The notes under the pieces: generated by a model
The model's database searches: none
What the model saw: only the letters and a program-made list of their open reading frames with translations
Told to the model about the DNA's origin: nothing
Shown: one piece after another, positions 1 through 10,822 of the stretch
Numbering within the stretch: position 1 is the first letter of the stretch
Layout: every line of letters starts with the position of its first letter
Made by a program: the position numbers and the translations under genes
DNA from: Beverwykella pulmonaria
Taxonomy: Eukaryota > Ascomycota > Dothideomycetes > Pleosporales > Melanommataceae
Assembly (NCBI GenBank): GCA_001599595.1
Contig: BCHH01000003.1
Span: forward strand, 937,403-1,001,402
DNA length: 64,000 nt
Direction of reading: 5' to 3'

Positions 1-781
1 GAGGGCTTGTTCTAGCAGTGGGCGTTGCTCGAGTGTGATGAGGAGACTCCGACCTGATGATCCGCCCCATGGATGTGAATCGAAAATGTCTTTTAGCAAT
101 CTTGGTGATGGACTCTCGATTTCGATCGCATTGTCCACAATTACTAGCTCCCCCTTCCGGTAGCGGTAGGACAGCGCCGTCCGCCACGCTAGATCGTACA
201 CCTTCTTCTGCAGTCCTGTTGAGAAGTCGCGGGGCTTCGGCCCGAATGCTACTCCTCCACCCCTCAACATTGGTGAGTTCTTGTCGCCCAATCGTGCTTT
301 TCCAGAGCCCTTCTGGGGCCTGATTTTTCTCGCAGAGCCACGCACTTCGTATCGGGTCTTTGTAGATGCCGTGCCGAGACGAGTCATATCTCCCTCGTAG
401 ACAACGGCACGGTGCAGAATGTCGCGCCGGGTAGGAAGATAGAGGTGGTTTGCCGGATACCTCTCGAAGCGGAGGGGCTCGAGGGAGGGGAAGTGGTGGA
501 TTGTCGCGAGGACGGTTTGCTGTTCGGGGGGCTTGATGGGGTTGAAGGGCGCGCTGGCAGATGTCTTGATTGTGGACAGGGGAGCGGAGGCACGAGAGCA
601 GGTAGATGTTGATATGGGTCGCGTGAGGGAGTTTGTGATACATTTCTGTGTAGATTGTTAGAAAGTGGCAGGAGGAGTGGGAGGAGGGTTAACGGACAGG
701 TACTGCATCTTGCCGTGTCGAAAATCTGCTCAATTGCAATGTGAAACCCCGCGCTGGGGCTGATAGCTGTTTGGAAGCCAT
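1..781 (-). CDS. Mitochondrial large-subunit ribosomal protein uL4m (partial, C-terminus beyond window)
   Basis: Nuclear gene for the mitochondrial version of ribosomal protein L4. Exons are 704-781 and 1-645, joined in phase 0. The intron has the pieces CTAAC and CAG at its 3' end but a slightly weak donor, GTACCT. Exon 1 starts MASKQLSAP and is rich in Arg, Ser and Gln, as expected for a mitochondrial presequence. Exon 2 carries the hallmark uL4 core: RDILHRAVVYEGD, then RPQKGSGKARLGD and SPMLRGGGVAFGPKPRDFS, followed by a helical KKVYDLAWRTALSYRY stretch. The frame stays open to base 1, so the C-terminus lies outside. In the family this protein lines the peptide exit tunnel of the mitoribosome. 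It is transcribed divergently from mL38. Confidence 0.9.
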
Positions 782-920
782 GCCGGATGGTTGTGGCTCT
801 GCAGATGTTGATCGCGGAGCTGGCGCGGAGGTGAGGTCGCGCGGAGAAAAATTATGGCTTGGCGGTGGAGGGTGGTTCGCGAAACTCCACTAAACGTCTC
901 AATTCCACTCACCACTCGTC
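782..920. promoter_or_regulatory. Shared divergent promoter of uL4m and mL38
   Basis: Only 139 bp separate the start codons of two oppositely transcribed mitochondrial ribosomal protein genes. No clear TATA box is visible. The short spacing implies that both genes use the same upstream region (inference). Confidence 0.6.
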
Positions 921-2392
921 ATGGCATCGGTCAAGCCGTCTTTACGGCAATTCAATGCGTGCCTGAGGTGTGTGCGCCGGGCTGGAAATGCCAATGGCCC
1001 ACTCAGTCGCTCACCTCTTCGCCACTTTTCGACTTCATTGAGCGCCCGTGATGAGCTGCCAGTACAACCTACAACACCAGCTACTGCTGCAACACCACCT
1101 CCGCCACCGTCTCTGCCCCCTTCAGCAAAAGCTAGATCCCCAGCGGAAGCCCAGGCGCAAGCTAAGTCGCCCTTGGAGGGTGACGTTATGAAGAAATGGG
1201 GCCCCCTCGATCCCAACCTCGTCGAGAGCAAGCGCGACGAACGCCGTCTCGTACGCCGAGAAGGAATCCAGCCTGTTGGTTCTCGCCGTCGTCGCGCTGT
1301 ACTCCGCCGCTCCGCAATGCGCAACACCCCGGAGATCCCCTTTGAGCAGCTCCCTTATCAATGCTTCCAGGAAGCGAGGAAGGTCCTGGCAGAGGACCGT
1401 CAGGAGAAGATCAAGGCGATTGAGACACAGACACTCAGGCTGAAGAACTTGATGGCGCAGGATCCGGCCGTGAGTGGGGGTGTGGAGGCAAAGGAGGCGA
1501 GGATCAGGAGCATGAGGAATCATTTGAACGACTTGGTGATCTTGGCGGATATCAATGACCCCATTGTGAAAAAGAACTTCGAGGATGGGACAGGTAAGTC
1601 TCGGTTGACGGAAGATGCGGCAGCGCTGAGGCTGATGAATGTGCAGGCGACATGAACAAGCCCATCTACCGCTACCTGGCCGATCAGAAATGGAGAAAGT
1701 ACAAGCGCCTTATTCTGGAGCAACGTATCCAACAAATGAACATCGTCCCAGATCTGCTTCCCGCCCTCGACTTGAAGGTAGACATCGATCTGGCATTCGG
1801 TCGCAAGAAGATCGCTCCAGGAGAGTTTGTGGACTCGCACGTGAGCGAATCCTTGCCTCGTCTCACAGTGCAAACCTTCGAGCAAGGCCAAAAGCTCGTT
1901 ACCATTGTCGTTGTGGACCCCGACGTTCCCGTGCCCACGCAAAACACTTTCACCTACCGCTGCCACTTCATCGCCACCAACATCCCCATCTCGCCCACGG
2001 AGACCTCCATCCCGCTCACCAGAATCGAGCATGACGATGCGAAGACCCTCAATACCGGCGATAAAAAGATCGCCTTGCCTTGGTCTCCGCCGTGGGCCAA
2101 TAAGGGCGCCCCGTATCATCGCTTAGCTATATTTGTGCTCGAGCAGGACAGCGCAAGGAAATTGGGGACGAAGGAGATGATGAAGACGAAGAGAGCAGGG
2201 TTCATTCTGAGGAGCTTTGTGGATAAATACAAGCTGAAGCCTATTGGGGCGACGCTTTTTAGGACGAAGTGGGACGAGAATATGGCGGGAGTCATGGAGA
2301 GAGCGGGCTTGGGCGACGAGGTGAATGTCGAGTTCAAGAGGCAAAGGGTGGAGCCGCTGCCGTATAAGAGGCGGACGGAGAGGATGAGATAG
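921..2392 (+). CDS. Mitochondrial large-subunit ribosomal protein mL38 (PEBP-like)
   Basis: Exons 921-1593 and 1647-2392 give 472 residues. The 53-bp intron has a GTAAGT donor and a GTGCAG acceptor, and the frame is restored exactly. The N-terminus (MASVKPSLRQFNACLRCVRR) looks like a mitochondrial presequence. It is followed by a Pro/Ala-rich linker, a basic segment (RRRRAVLRRS) and a helical region. The C-terminal half is a phosphatidylethanolamine-binding-protein-like fold, with VVDPDVPVPTQNTFTYRCHF and PYHRLAIFVLEQD matching the PEBP core. This architecture is that of fungal mL38 (MRPL35 in yeast). Mature protein acts in the mitoribosome. It shares its promoter with uL4m. Confidence 0.88.
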
Positions 2393-2841
2393 GACGTCAT
2401 GGAGCGTCCTGAGTCTTGTGTATGATTTCGATGTAGATATACTCTAACAAACTGGAGCCGAGTGTAAGTATACCACACGTGTAAACGATCTATGGATGCT
2501 TCAATGACCCCAGGTGAGATTTCTCTCGATACTACTTCACTTTTCCAAGATTCCGTTTCAAAGGTGTCGGTCACTGAGTATACCTGTACCTGCCTTCCAC
2601 TCCACCGCGCTTTCCTCGCCCCTCACAGCTACCTCTCGGCCTTCATTTCCACGCTTCTCACCTTGCCACTTTCCCTCAATGCCTCACATTTCTTCCTATC
2701 CCTTTACTGCAATGTCCTTCTCTTGAACCCTCAGATCTAAAGTGTGGTTGCGTGCTGTGGTCGAACGGTCAGTATCGCTCCTTCCCTGTCATGTTTGGGG
2801 GCCTGCATGTACCTTCACCCACACCTCCAACGCCTGCCTCT
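2393..2841. other. Intergenic 2393-2841
   Basis: Pyrimidine-rich sequence before the Mei4-like gene, probably 3' UTR of mL38 and leader of the next gene. An in-frame ATG at 2752 offers a longer alternative start for the Mei4-like protein. No other gene is supported. Confidence 0.4.
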
Positions 2842-4496
2842 ATGGATCCAGCCGCCCCAGTCTTACAGGCTCCGTCCGTCCCTTCCAAGTTACAGATTGC
2901 ACTCGCTATTGCCATCGTAAAGACGAAGCCTGAGGATATCACCGTAAAAGGTGAGTGGCGCTAGCATCAGAACCTTACATTACGATTGCTGACTCTCCAA
3001 AGACTACGTCCTTCACCTACGGAGCCATGTGAAGCGAGGGCGTCAGAGCTTCACAGGACAGCAAGGACATCGTCATCTCGATAGCGTTGCATACTGGCGG
3101 CAGCGATACGAGAGAGTTGAAGCCAAGTGTCGCGAACTGGAATACCGAAATTCTCAGCTTGAGCGAGCGAACGATTCTTTGCAAATCCACCACAATGCAG
3201 CTGAGGTTCCCGGGTCATCGAAGCGCAAGGGAGAATCACGCAAGCAGGATGGATCATCGAAGCGAGCCAAAAGATCACTAGAGATCCCCGAGGACACGGT
3301 CTTGGGTGCACAAGGCACAGTTGCTGGCGATCTGAACATTCTAGACGGTCTTGGAGAAGGTAATTCGCCCCCGATGCTTCAAAACCATCACCAACATCGT
3401 CTTGACAGCGGGTACAACTCTCACTCAAACTCTATACACCGGTCACAGACTGTTCAAGCAACGCAACGCAGACCCCGAGACGATTTGCTTCAATCTTGTT
3501 CAGTCGTCACGTGCTATCGGCTCAGTCATTTTTACCGTTGCGAAACACCACGGCCAGCTTGCAGAGGGAGGGTCATCGATTTCACTCGAAAAGGACAAAT
3601 CAGAGCTATTGTGCGCTATTCGGGCATCTGCACGGGCTTTCACGTCGTTACTCGTCGGACTGGGCAAAATTGCCAATAATGACACTGAGCGAAGTCTCCC
3701 CAATCTCGTGGTCTATGAATGCATCAAGATGTTTAGAACCGTTTTCGAGAGCATCACGGTATCCGCTCGCCTAATCATAGCAACACGTTCTGCATCACAT
3801 AAAAAGGGAAATAAAGACAATAGCCGTAGCAAAGCTCCCAGCTCTACGAAAGAGTCCAATATCCTGCGAACGCTTGCCCAATTCGTCAACGCTCTTATTT
3901 CGTACCTCGATAAAAGCAATCCAACTCACCGCGAGATTTTCGAAGGATTTCTGTTCATACTTCTGGTGCGTGTCGGTAAGCGCCTGTTCTACTGTACTTT
4001 TGGTCGTGATCGTAGTGCGACCGTTGAAGGGGACATAGCCCTTCCACCAAATCACAATCATCCGGCAGTCATAGCAAGAAACGAGAACGAAGCACTAGCT
4101 ACTCGGCTCGAAGTCCAGTCATTGGTAACCATCTTGGAACGAGCTATGGCACTGGCGCCTTCTCACATCAACTCCTGGTCTTTGACTGCTTCTTCGACAT
4201 CTAGGACTCGAAAGTCTACGCACCTAGCCCAATCTCCTATCTCGAAGCCCCTTCTGCCTGCATCCAAAGCTCCACTCAGTACTCAAGCTAGAGACCGACT
4301 TCAACGCACATTAATAAATTGTATGTTCGGTTCGGAGAATCACGATGAGTTCTCCGATGTTCTCAGGATGCCAGTACGTCTTGGGAGAGTTCCAAGTGTT
4401 GCGAAGGTTGAAGAAAGTGATGTGAACGAATGGTTTCAACAAGAAGTGTGGCGATTAGTAGGCTGGGAACTCCTTGGTAGTGAGGACGAGTGGTGA
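2842..4496 (+). CDS. Mei4/Rec24-like meiotic DNA double-strand-break protein
   Basis: Exons 2842-2950, 3003-3359 and 3409-4496 give 517 residues. Both introns (52 and 49 bp) have GT-AG ends and fix the frame. The N-terminus contains LQIALAIAIVKTKPEDITVK, followed by DYVLHLRSHV and the charged helix YWRQRYERVEAKCRELEYR. This closely resembles the conserved first block of animal and yeast Mei4 (a KLALALAII-x-KP motif followed by an acidic/aromatic helix). The middle is Lys-rich and the C-terminal two thirds are helical, ending in WRLVGWELLG. In the family, Mei4 works with Rec114 and Mer2/IHO1 on chromosome axes to activate Spo11 in meiosis. The assignment rests mainly on the N-terminal block. 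The start could be 2752 instead. Confidence 0.65.
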
Positions 4497-5414
4497 TAAT
4501 AGGGGGAACGTTACGCATATGGAGTGGCGACAAGGTAGTGTATACCCTCGCTACGATTCGTTTTGGGGTGACCACATATGAAGAAATATAGGGCGGAGAA
4601 AACGATATGGTGGAAAGTATATCTTGGTGATACTATTCTACAGGAAGCGGAAGAAATGAAAGTTGTGCTCGGATGATTGGGATCATTTTCCTCGTGCTCA
4701 GTATTAGAAGTGTTTATTGGTCGTACGACGTAGTAGAACGGCCTAAGGATGTTGATGCTTCCCCGCTCGTGCGAGTCTCCAATTCCTGATTTTCCAATCC
4801 GGCTCTTCCAACACTCATCCCTCCCAAAAATTTCCGTTGTCGGTTATGCGCAAATACAAATGGGACATTTCCCTAATGGCCTTTCGTGCGACTACTAACT
4901 ATAAACAGCATTCTCCCGAGCAAAACCTTGCCTACTTTATAGTGCATCAAGGTAGCATCGCATCGCTAGTCTTGGCAATATGTGTTCAGCCCCGTGCATA
5001 TTAGCTTACACGCCCCTAACAGGGATCAATTTTCATCTCCGCTTACGGCAAAGCAACCAACGGTTTTGCAGTGCGCCCTCGACTATTTCTGGAAGAGTTA
5101 ACAGCCATGCTGAAACCCTGCATTGGCTAACATTCATAAGAAGGATTGTAGGAAGGCTCCGCTTGGTGTTCTGGTCAATATTCTTCCATATGGGGAAATC
5201 TTCTGTTTCGTCCAATGAGCCGCCCTTTTCTTCCTCGTATCTTGTCCTAAGGAAATGGGTGCTTGGCGAGATTGAGGCTTAGCAAGGCGGAAAGGATCAG
5301 CAATATGGGAATATGAGGTTTGGGGATAGTGTGATTCGACTTGAGAGTCATCACCAACCTTTAGAGCAATTGTCTGGTAAGATGGGGTCGGTTTGTAGGA
5401 TTATTAGTCGATGT
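4497..5414. other. Intergenic 4497-5414
   Basis: About 0.9 kb with only short open frames lacking recognisable motifs or splice support. It should hold the Mei4-like terminator and the distal promoter of the secreted-protein gene. Nothing else is seen. Confidence 0.4.
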
Positions 5415-5421
5415 ATAAAGA
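5415..5421 (+). promoter_or_regulatory. TATA box of the secreted-protein gene
   Basis: TATAAAG lies 116 bp before the ATG at 5531, and the leader in between is C-rich and T-rich. This is a typical layout for a well-expressed fungal gene. The assignment is by position and motif only. Confidence 0.45.
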
Positions 5422-5530
5422 CCTCCATTCTTCGTCCCCTCGATTTTTCATCACCAAGATCGCATTTCCCAAACTTCCACCTCCTATCTACATCCCTCCA
5501 CTTCTAGTTCAATCCCAACCTGCCATCAAA

Positions 5531-6172
5531 ATGAAGTCTACCCTCCCCCTCCTCACTCTCCTCCCCCTTGCCGCCCTCGCCGTCCCAAATGTAACACCCA
5601 TCCACCTGGGCGACACCTCCTGCTCCTCCTGGCCATCCTGGATCCCGACGCGAGATGCCGACGCAACTGGTTCCCTCATGTTCCTCGTATCCTCTGCCGA
5701 CGACTCTGCAGTAAACAATCTCCAGGCGCAACCTGTTACCATCCCTTGGCAATCCTCCGTGAGAAACTACTTGGGAATCGACCTGCGCGCCTCCACCATG
5801 TTCGCAAAGTCGTATTACCGGTGCAATAACGGGCAACCCATCGTGCTATCCAACACTTCCGCCGTCATTGGCGTCGCGAAAGATATGAATAATGCACATT
5901 TGCTGATTGCAGCGAAGAATTCTACCGTGTATCCGGTGGAGATTTACAGGCATGAGTTGGATGGCGTGAAGCAGGAGGGCGTGTTTTTGGGCGCGCAGAA
6001 TAAGACGACCTGGGGTTTTTATTATAATGAGGCGCGCTGTGGGGCAGATGGGAAGGTACAGAATGATCATTACGAGGCGAAGTTACTAGGTCTGCCCGTA
6101 GATCCAGAGAATGAGCCGACGGCGGGGCATCCGCCTATGTTTGAGGGATTTTTGAAGGTTGTGGTTTGGTAG
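5531..6172 (+). CDS. Small secreted protein, unknown family
   Basis: A single exon of 213 residues. The ATG at 5531 is preceded by ATCAAA and followed by a textbook signal peptide (MKSTLPLLTLLPLAALAVP), so I prefer it to the upstream in-frame codon at 5411. The mature part has few cysteines (SCSSWPSW, YYRCNNGQ, EARCGADG), several potential N-glycosylation sites (NTSA, NSTV, NKTT) and no transmembrane segment after the signal. I do not recognise the family. Secretion to the outside or cell wall is the likely fate. A TATA box stands upstream. Confidence 0.75.
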   Translation: MKSTLPLLTLLPLAALAVPNVTPIHLGDTSCSSWPSWIPTRDADATGSLMFLVSSADDSAVNNLQAQPVTIPWQSSVRNYLGIDLRASTMFAKSYYRCNNGQPIVLSNTSAVIGVAKDMNNAHLLIAAKNSTVYPVEIYRHELDGVKQEGVFLGAQNKTTWGFYYNEARCGADGKVQNDHYEAKLLGLPVDPENEPTAGHPPMFEGFLKVVVW

Positions 6173-6517
6173 GTAGTTGTGGGTAGAACGAATGTGTCAG
6201 TGTTTGAGAAAAGGTGTTGCTGTAATACGATAGTCAAATTTTAATGGTATTAGAAGGAACGTTGAAATTCGGAGCTGTACACTATCTGCCTGTGATGTAG
6301 CTAAAAAATGAAAGTATCCGCGTTAACATAGCGCCGGATGGAAAACGATAGATTTAGTTCGTTGCTAAGCCTAAACTCTGGAAGGGAGGAAGTTTTACCA
6401 AATTCGGTGCCTCCGAATGGCTCTTTGTAGTCTTAAAGAAGTCATATAATGGCATATCATAAACATTGTGCACTTATTGACATTCTCTATTCTAGAATCT
6501 GCTTCTGTTCTCCTGAT
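6173..6517. other. Convergent intergenic 6173-6517
   Basis: Space between the 3' ends of the secreted-protein gene and the membrane-protein gene. It is AT-rich, presumably holds both polyadenylation regions, and shows no gene. Confidence 0.4.
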
Positions 6518-7954
6518 TCATAGACTCTGTATCTGCAGCTCTGTCGTCTTCGGGCTTACTGTAGCTTCAGAAACAACATTAGATACAGTTAACGTAATCG
6601 AGTCGAAAGACTCGTCTCGTTCGGTATCAAGAGAACGAGATAGCCTACAATCATCTTCTGCTGAGCCTAGGGTTAACCATAGCACGACCAAGGTTCCCCA
6701 GCAAACTGTTATAGGTTAGCTAACAATGCTTGCTGACTCAAGTCTAGATATGCATATCCTAAATAGGATTAAATAGGGTAGTTCAGCGGAGGAAGAAGAG
6801 AAAAGGTACCAAGGCTAGCAATAGTGGAGAGAGAAAGCAGAAGTACTCACCATCAGCCACACAACAAATCAAACACAACCACCCCAACTGCGTAGCCTTC
6901 TCCACATAAAACGCCGTTAAATTCGCTGCACTTGCGACAAAAATTGCCGCACTACCTGCCGCATTCTTCCATAGGACGCGTCTCACGCTCGCCCATAAAC
7001 TCGCGTCTCTCCTCTGCTCCCCAGCCCCAAACCATCCGAACGTCAACTTGACCAGCATTGTACCCACTCTTCTCTCATTACAACTATCCGTGCTGTTTCT
7101 TGTATGAGTACTGGCGTTGGTTTGGTGGATGCGTAGAAGTGGCCGGAGTAACAAGATGAAGGTAATAGTTAAGGCAGCGTTCATGAACGCATCGAAGGCG
7201 AGGAGGAGGTATGAAGGTATGGCAGCGGTGCCGATATGGCAGCGGCCATCGATAGAAGAAATGTCGGAGTGGGGAGTGAGGAGACAGACGATTGAAAGGG
7301 CGCCAAACGCGAAGACGGTAAAGAGTGTACCCTGGACCCAGATCCAGTTGTCGATGCGGCGGCGCATGATGGGCGCTCGGACAATGTGGGTGCGCTCAAT
7401 GAGGAAGATGTAACTGTGTATTATTCGTTAGAAACTATACATGTGTACTAGAAGAGGTGCGTAATAAAGGCCTACAGGGTCATTTTAGCACTGGTGTAGA
7501 ATACCAGACATATGATGATGGCGGAGTAGCAATGTTTGCTTGTAGCTAGTCCTACTCCCAGGACAATAACGGCAGAGGAAATGACATATCCGAACGCTAG
7601 AAACACCTGGATGCAAACGAGAATATCTGTGAAGTTTGGTTTCCCGCGTCGGACTCTCCTCATTCTTAGCCCTGATGAGCGGTTAATATATTGATCGAAT
7701 GTCATTAAGACATCCTTACCCATCATGAATGCGAGTACAAACATGCATACCAAAGCCGACACCATGAAGATTATGCGAGATCTTGCTTCCTCGGCGTACA
7801 GAACCGACTGCGAGACTTCATTTCGACTTGTATATCGGTTTTTCGATGATAGAGGTTGTAAAGAAAAGTTGAATACAGCGGTGATGTGCATTAGAAACGA
7901 GGCCATGAGTTTCATTTCTCGATAGTATGGAGAAGAGAAGAGCGGGGGTATCAT
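6518..7954 (-). CDS. Multi-pass integral membrane protein of a fungal-specific type
   Basis: Exons 7476-7954, 6851-7413 and 6518-6705 give 409 residues. All junctions keep frame, and the last intron (GTGAGT donor, GCTAAC branch, ATAACAG acceptor) leads to a short terminal exon that is easy to miss. About seven hydrophobic segments can be seen, for example IIFMVSALVCMFVLAFMMG, ILVCIQVFLAFGYVISSAV, WVQGTLFTVFAFGALSIVCL and a last one made across the final intron (CWGTLVVLWLT). The motif KMTLYIFLIERTHIVR at the third segment recurs in fungal membrane proteins of unknown role. The C-terminal tail is acidic and Ser/Thr-rich. The topology is receptor-like, but no function can be given. The ATG at 7954 is the first after an in-frame stop; MKLMAS at 7915 is an alternative. 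Confidence 0.7.
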
Positions 7955-8579
7955 TTTTGCGGTTTAGGATATCCCATTCTACCCACTCCTGTATTTACAC
8001 ACGGGCGGTTCGCGTGTGGATCCAGGCCACCTGGCGCTCCACGAAATGTTTGACTCACGGGAATCAGAAGATCGAAAAGGTGATATCGAACGGGTGGGTG
8101 GGAGAGATCTGCATGGAGATCTGGATTGGCGGGGTTCTCCCCGATTGGATGAGTTGCAAAGCAAAATTGGTGAGGGGTTTCTTTCCTTGGGTCCAGATGT
8201 GCCCAAATCCGATCATTGGGGCAAAAGGTCGATAAATTGTGTAGGAGGAGACTAGAGCGCAATCGGAGAATAAATAAAGTTGATCGGGACGACGGGAACT
8301 GTAGATGAAACAAGATATGCGCGATGGAAACAGGTGAGTAGCAAGGTCTTGAGGAATTCATGAAATCTTCATTTTGATGCTTATGTTACTCCAGGTGCTT
8401 CACTGTGGGCCTACAATGAGCTAGTATGACGTCGGATTTTGCTATTGTACTCGGCCAAAAGTTTGGTTCGGGTAGAGGCGAATACGAGTTCCCCACATCA
8501 AGGCCCGACATTCGAATTGCTTGTAGGTCAATCAGTTAGAGTCGTAAATAATTAATCAACACTTCATAATCGCAATTGA
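7955..8579. other. Intergenic 7955-8579
   Basis: Upstream region of the membrane-protein gene, running into the decayed transposon. Overlapping open frames exist on both strands but none has motifs. I see no further gene. Confidence 0.35.
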
Positions 8580-9560
8580 TTTAGCATTGTGCTTGGCAAC
8601 CTCTATAGCGTGGCACTGCGCGCGTGTTGAGGCATGCTGAAGATGAGCTTCTTCAGATATGAAGCGGGTATGCGACGCCAGGCCTCCTTCAAGATGTTGC
8701 AAAACTTCTTCCAATCTTCAGCAGAGGTGCTAATAGTAACAAACTCAAGGTAGAGCTTGTGTAAAGCCTCTTAGGCATCTGCCATATGTACTCAATCGGA
8801 TTGAGGTCTGGTGAATAGGGCGGGAAATCTAAGAGTCTGACATCCATGGTCGCATGCGCATTGTGTATGCGTATGTTATCCAGTTGATACCGATGACCTG
8901 TTCGATTTTACGTAGCAGGCCTTCCTCGAGGGCTCTACTATCTCCATGCAGACTATCTCTGCTGAGGTGCATTAGGGTCCCTTTTTATGATTACGAGTGG
9001 GCTCCTGCGCACACCTCCTTTCATCGATCTATAGAGGACCCCACATCATCTGCGCAGCTGGCTGGCTTGTGTCCTGCTCCTCTCCCACCTTGTGTCTCCA
9101 TTTCTCTTCAGACAGTCGAAAACATCACTGTCGATTAGCGCTAGAGCACTCGTCAGAGAAGCGCATAGGCCTACTTCTGAAACCAAGCCTCTTCCATCTC
9201 CTATCCTACAGCAGGCATTTCTATGCTGTTATCTTGGTTATTCTAGACCTCCTCTTGCATTTAAACTTCTTCAGGGTTTCATCTTTGAGTCACCTGTGTA
9301 CGGTAGTCTCGGAGATGAGTGGGACAAAAAACCACCTCGCGTAGAAGGACCTTGTAATTAATCCTTGATGTTTTTCGCACCTGCCACACTAGCGCACGCA
9401 CATCACGAGGCGCAGTTTTACAAGGCCGGTTAGAGAAAGCGAGAGAGCATAGGTTGTGTGGCGGAGGCGCCAGTGTCGGAGATGTCGCGTGTGAATCCAG
9501 ATATGACACGAAACTCAATCGCCAGCTCCTTAGTTGCACAAATAGCTTCAGGCGTCGGAA
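8580..9560 (-). mobile_element. Decayed Tc1/mariner transposon, transposase relic
   Basis: Read on the minus strand, the segment still spells the order of a Tc1/mariner transposase in broken frames. It begins with an HTH-like block (RDVRALVWQVRKTSRINYK, near 9360-9420). Next comes a catalytic-core strand near 8990-9070 (LVIIKRDPNAP) and a linker (LEEGLLRKIEQVIG). The last block is DFPPYSPDLNPIEYIW near 8790-8830, the DDE/D signature, and its downstream C-terminal helix region is in another frame. At least one frameshift and several stops are present, so it is inactive. I could not find matched terminal inverted repeats. It is a different family from the element at 29.6-31.0 kb. Confidence 0.75.
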
Positions 9561-10319
9561 TAATTCTCAGGCACTGGTCCGAAGTTAAATTGTGCAAGCG
9601 TTTTGTAGGTGGTTTGAAAAAACTGGTGTGTGGTGTTGGTGCATTGACGCGCCTTCGCGAACCAAACTTTTAGCGTGTGGCTGAAGCAAGGGGCCAGGAC
9701 AAGAATTGAAGTTGTAGGTTTGAACTTCCAACTGTATTAGCGATTAGGTTCTACACGAGTTGATGTTAGGGGCCTGGCTCAAAATCCCACTCACCATGGG
9801 TAGGTTCATGGTAGATACTGCCGACATTTTCCCAACCCTTCCTGCGGTCGATGACTTGGTTGTGCTTGTACGACTTGAAGAACTCCAATTTCGGTTTCGA
9901 AATGAACCCTGCGCTCTCGCAGGGCCATCCTCAAAGTAGTCCATAAGCTTGTCGATATACACCCATACAAGCCCCAATTATTCCGATCTCAGTGGCTTCT
10001 AAAGTGAGATTGCCGTTGAGGCGGGGCGGGACCGTCACCATATTTAACGCTAAGGTCGCGATCTGATAATCAAGGTTAGAGCGATTGTTAGACTCCGTTC
10101 TCAGGCGGTGAGTGATGAGAAGAGTACTGACGAGGGCGGGGACTGGGAGAACTGGAATGTTGAAGACTGGGTGACGGCTTGGGACTTCTGAAATCATTGC
10201 ATATAAAATTAGCATAGTGGCTACAGGAAATTGGAGTTGCTGCTGTACAAAATATTCGACATGTTGGTAAGTCGAATAGCACAATCGCTTCGTGGTGGAA
10301 CATGGAGTATGTGCATCAA
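9561..10319. other. Intergenic 9561-10319
   Basis: Sequence between the transposon relic and a dispersed repeat. A minus-strand open frame covers part of it (9931-10428) but runs into the repeat and has no recognisable motif, so I do not call a gene. Confidence 0.35.
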
Positions 10320-10822
10320 AGCTACGCCAAGAAAGCATCCCATTCTTTTTGCTGGCCGAACGTACAGCTTTGATTATGCCTGTAGGAGCTATTGCTGCAG
10401 CACTGGGAGACGGACATTCGCCGTTCACACCTTGATGTTTTGATAGCGCAATCTTCGACCATTCTATTTTACATTGTGCTTTCCAACCACTGTGTTGGCG
10501 ATCTTTGGAGAGTAGAAGTGGCTCTTGCAGCCTTTACACCGGAAGAGGGCTGCCTTTCTTTCTTCGGGGAGGCGTTAGCAGCGAGGTCAGCGATTTTCCA
10601 TCACGTTTTAAGAGAATAGTCATGCTACGTACTAATATGGCACATGGAAGATGGTTAGGCAAAGAAAAGAAGTGCGTGTTTGTATTTGTGTTCCTGTCAA
10701 TGCAGGAAGAGCAATCACTACGCACAGTCCAACCCCCACAGTTCGTCTGTTCATGACCTGTCTATCCCCGTTTCCTTTCTCAGTCTCGTAACTATATCGA
10801 TGAGGTGCTTGAGATGATCTGG
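10320..10822 (+). repeat. Dispersed repeat R1, copy 1
   Basis: This segment matches 19750-20186 in the same orientation over most of its length. Shared anchors are TTTTTGCTGGCCGAA near 10348, GCAATCTTCGAC near 10449, TTTACATTGTGCTTTCCA near 10470 and CTATCCCCGTTTCCTTTCTC near 10762. Differences are mostly C/T and G/A changes with small indels. No open frame is kept between the copies, so it looks like a non-coding mobile or solo-repeat sequence. Ends are approximate. Confidence 0.7.

Noticed and set aside
4980..5282. 100-codon plus-strand frame before the secreted-protein gene
   Set aside because: No motif, no convincing start context, and it lies in the expected promoter.
7951..8361. 136-codon minus-strand frame upstream of the membrane-protein gene
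   Set aside because: Likely leader sequence; contains no membrane segment or motif and is separated from the main frame by stops.
9931..10428. 165-codon minus-strand frame
   Set aside because: It runs across the boundary of dispersed repeat R1 and has no motif; the other repeat copy does not keep the frame.
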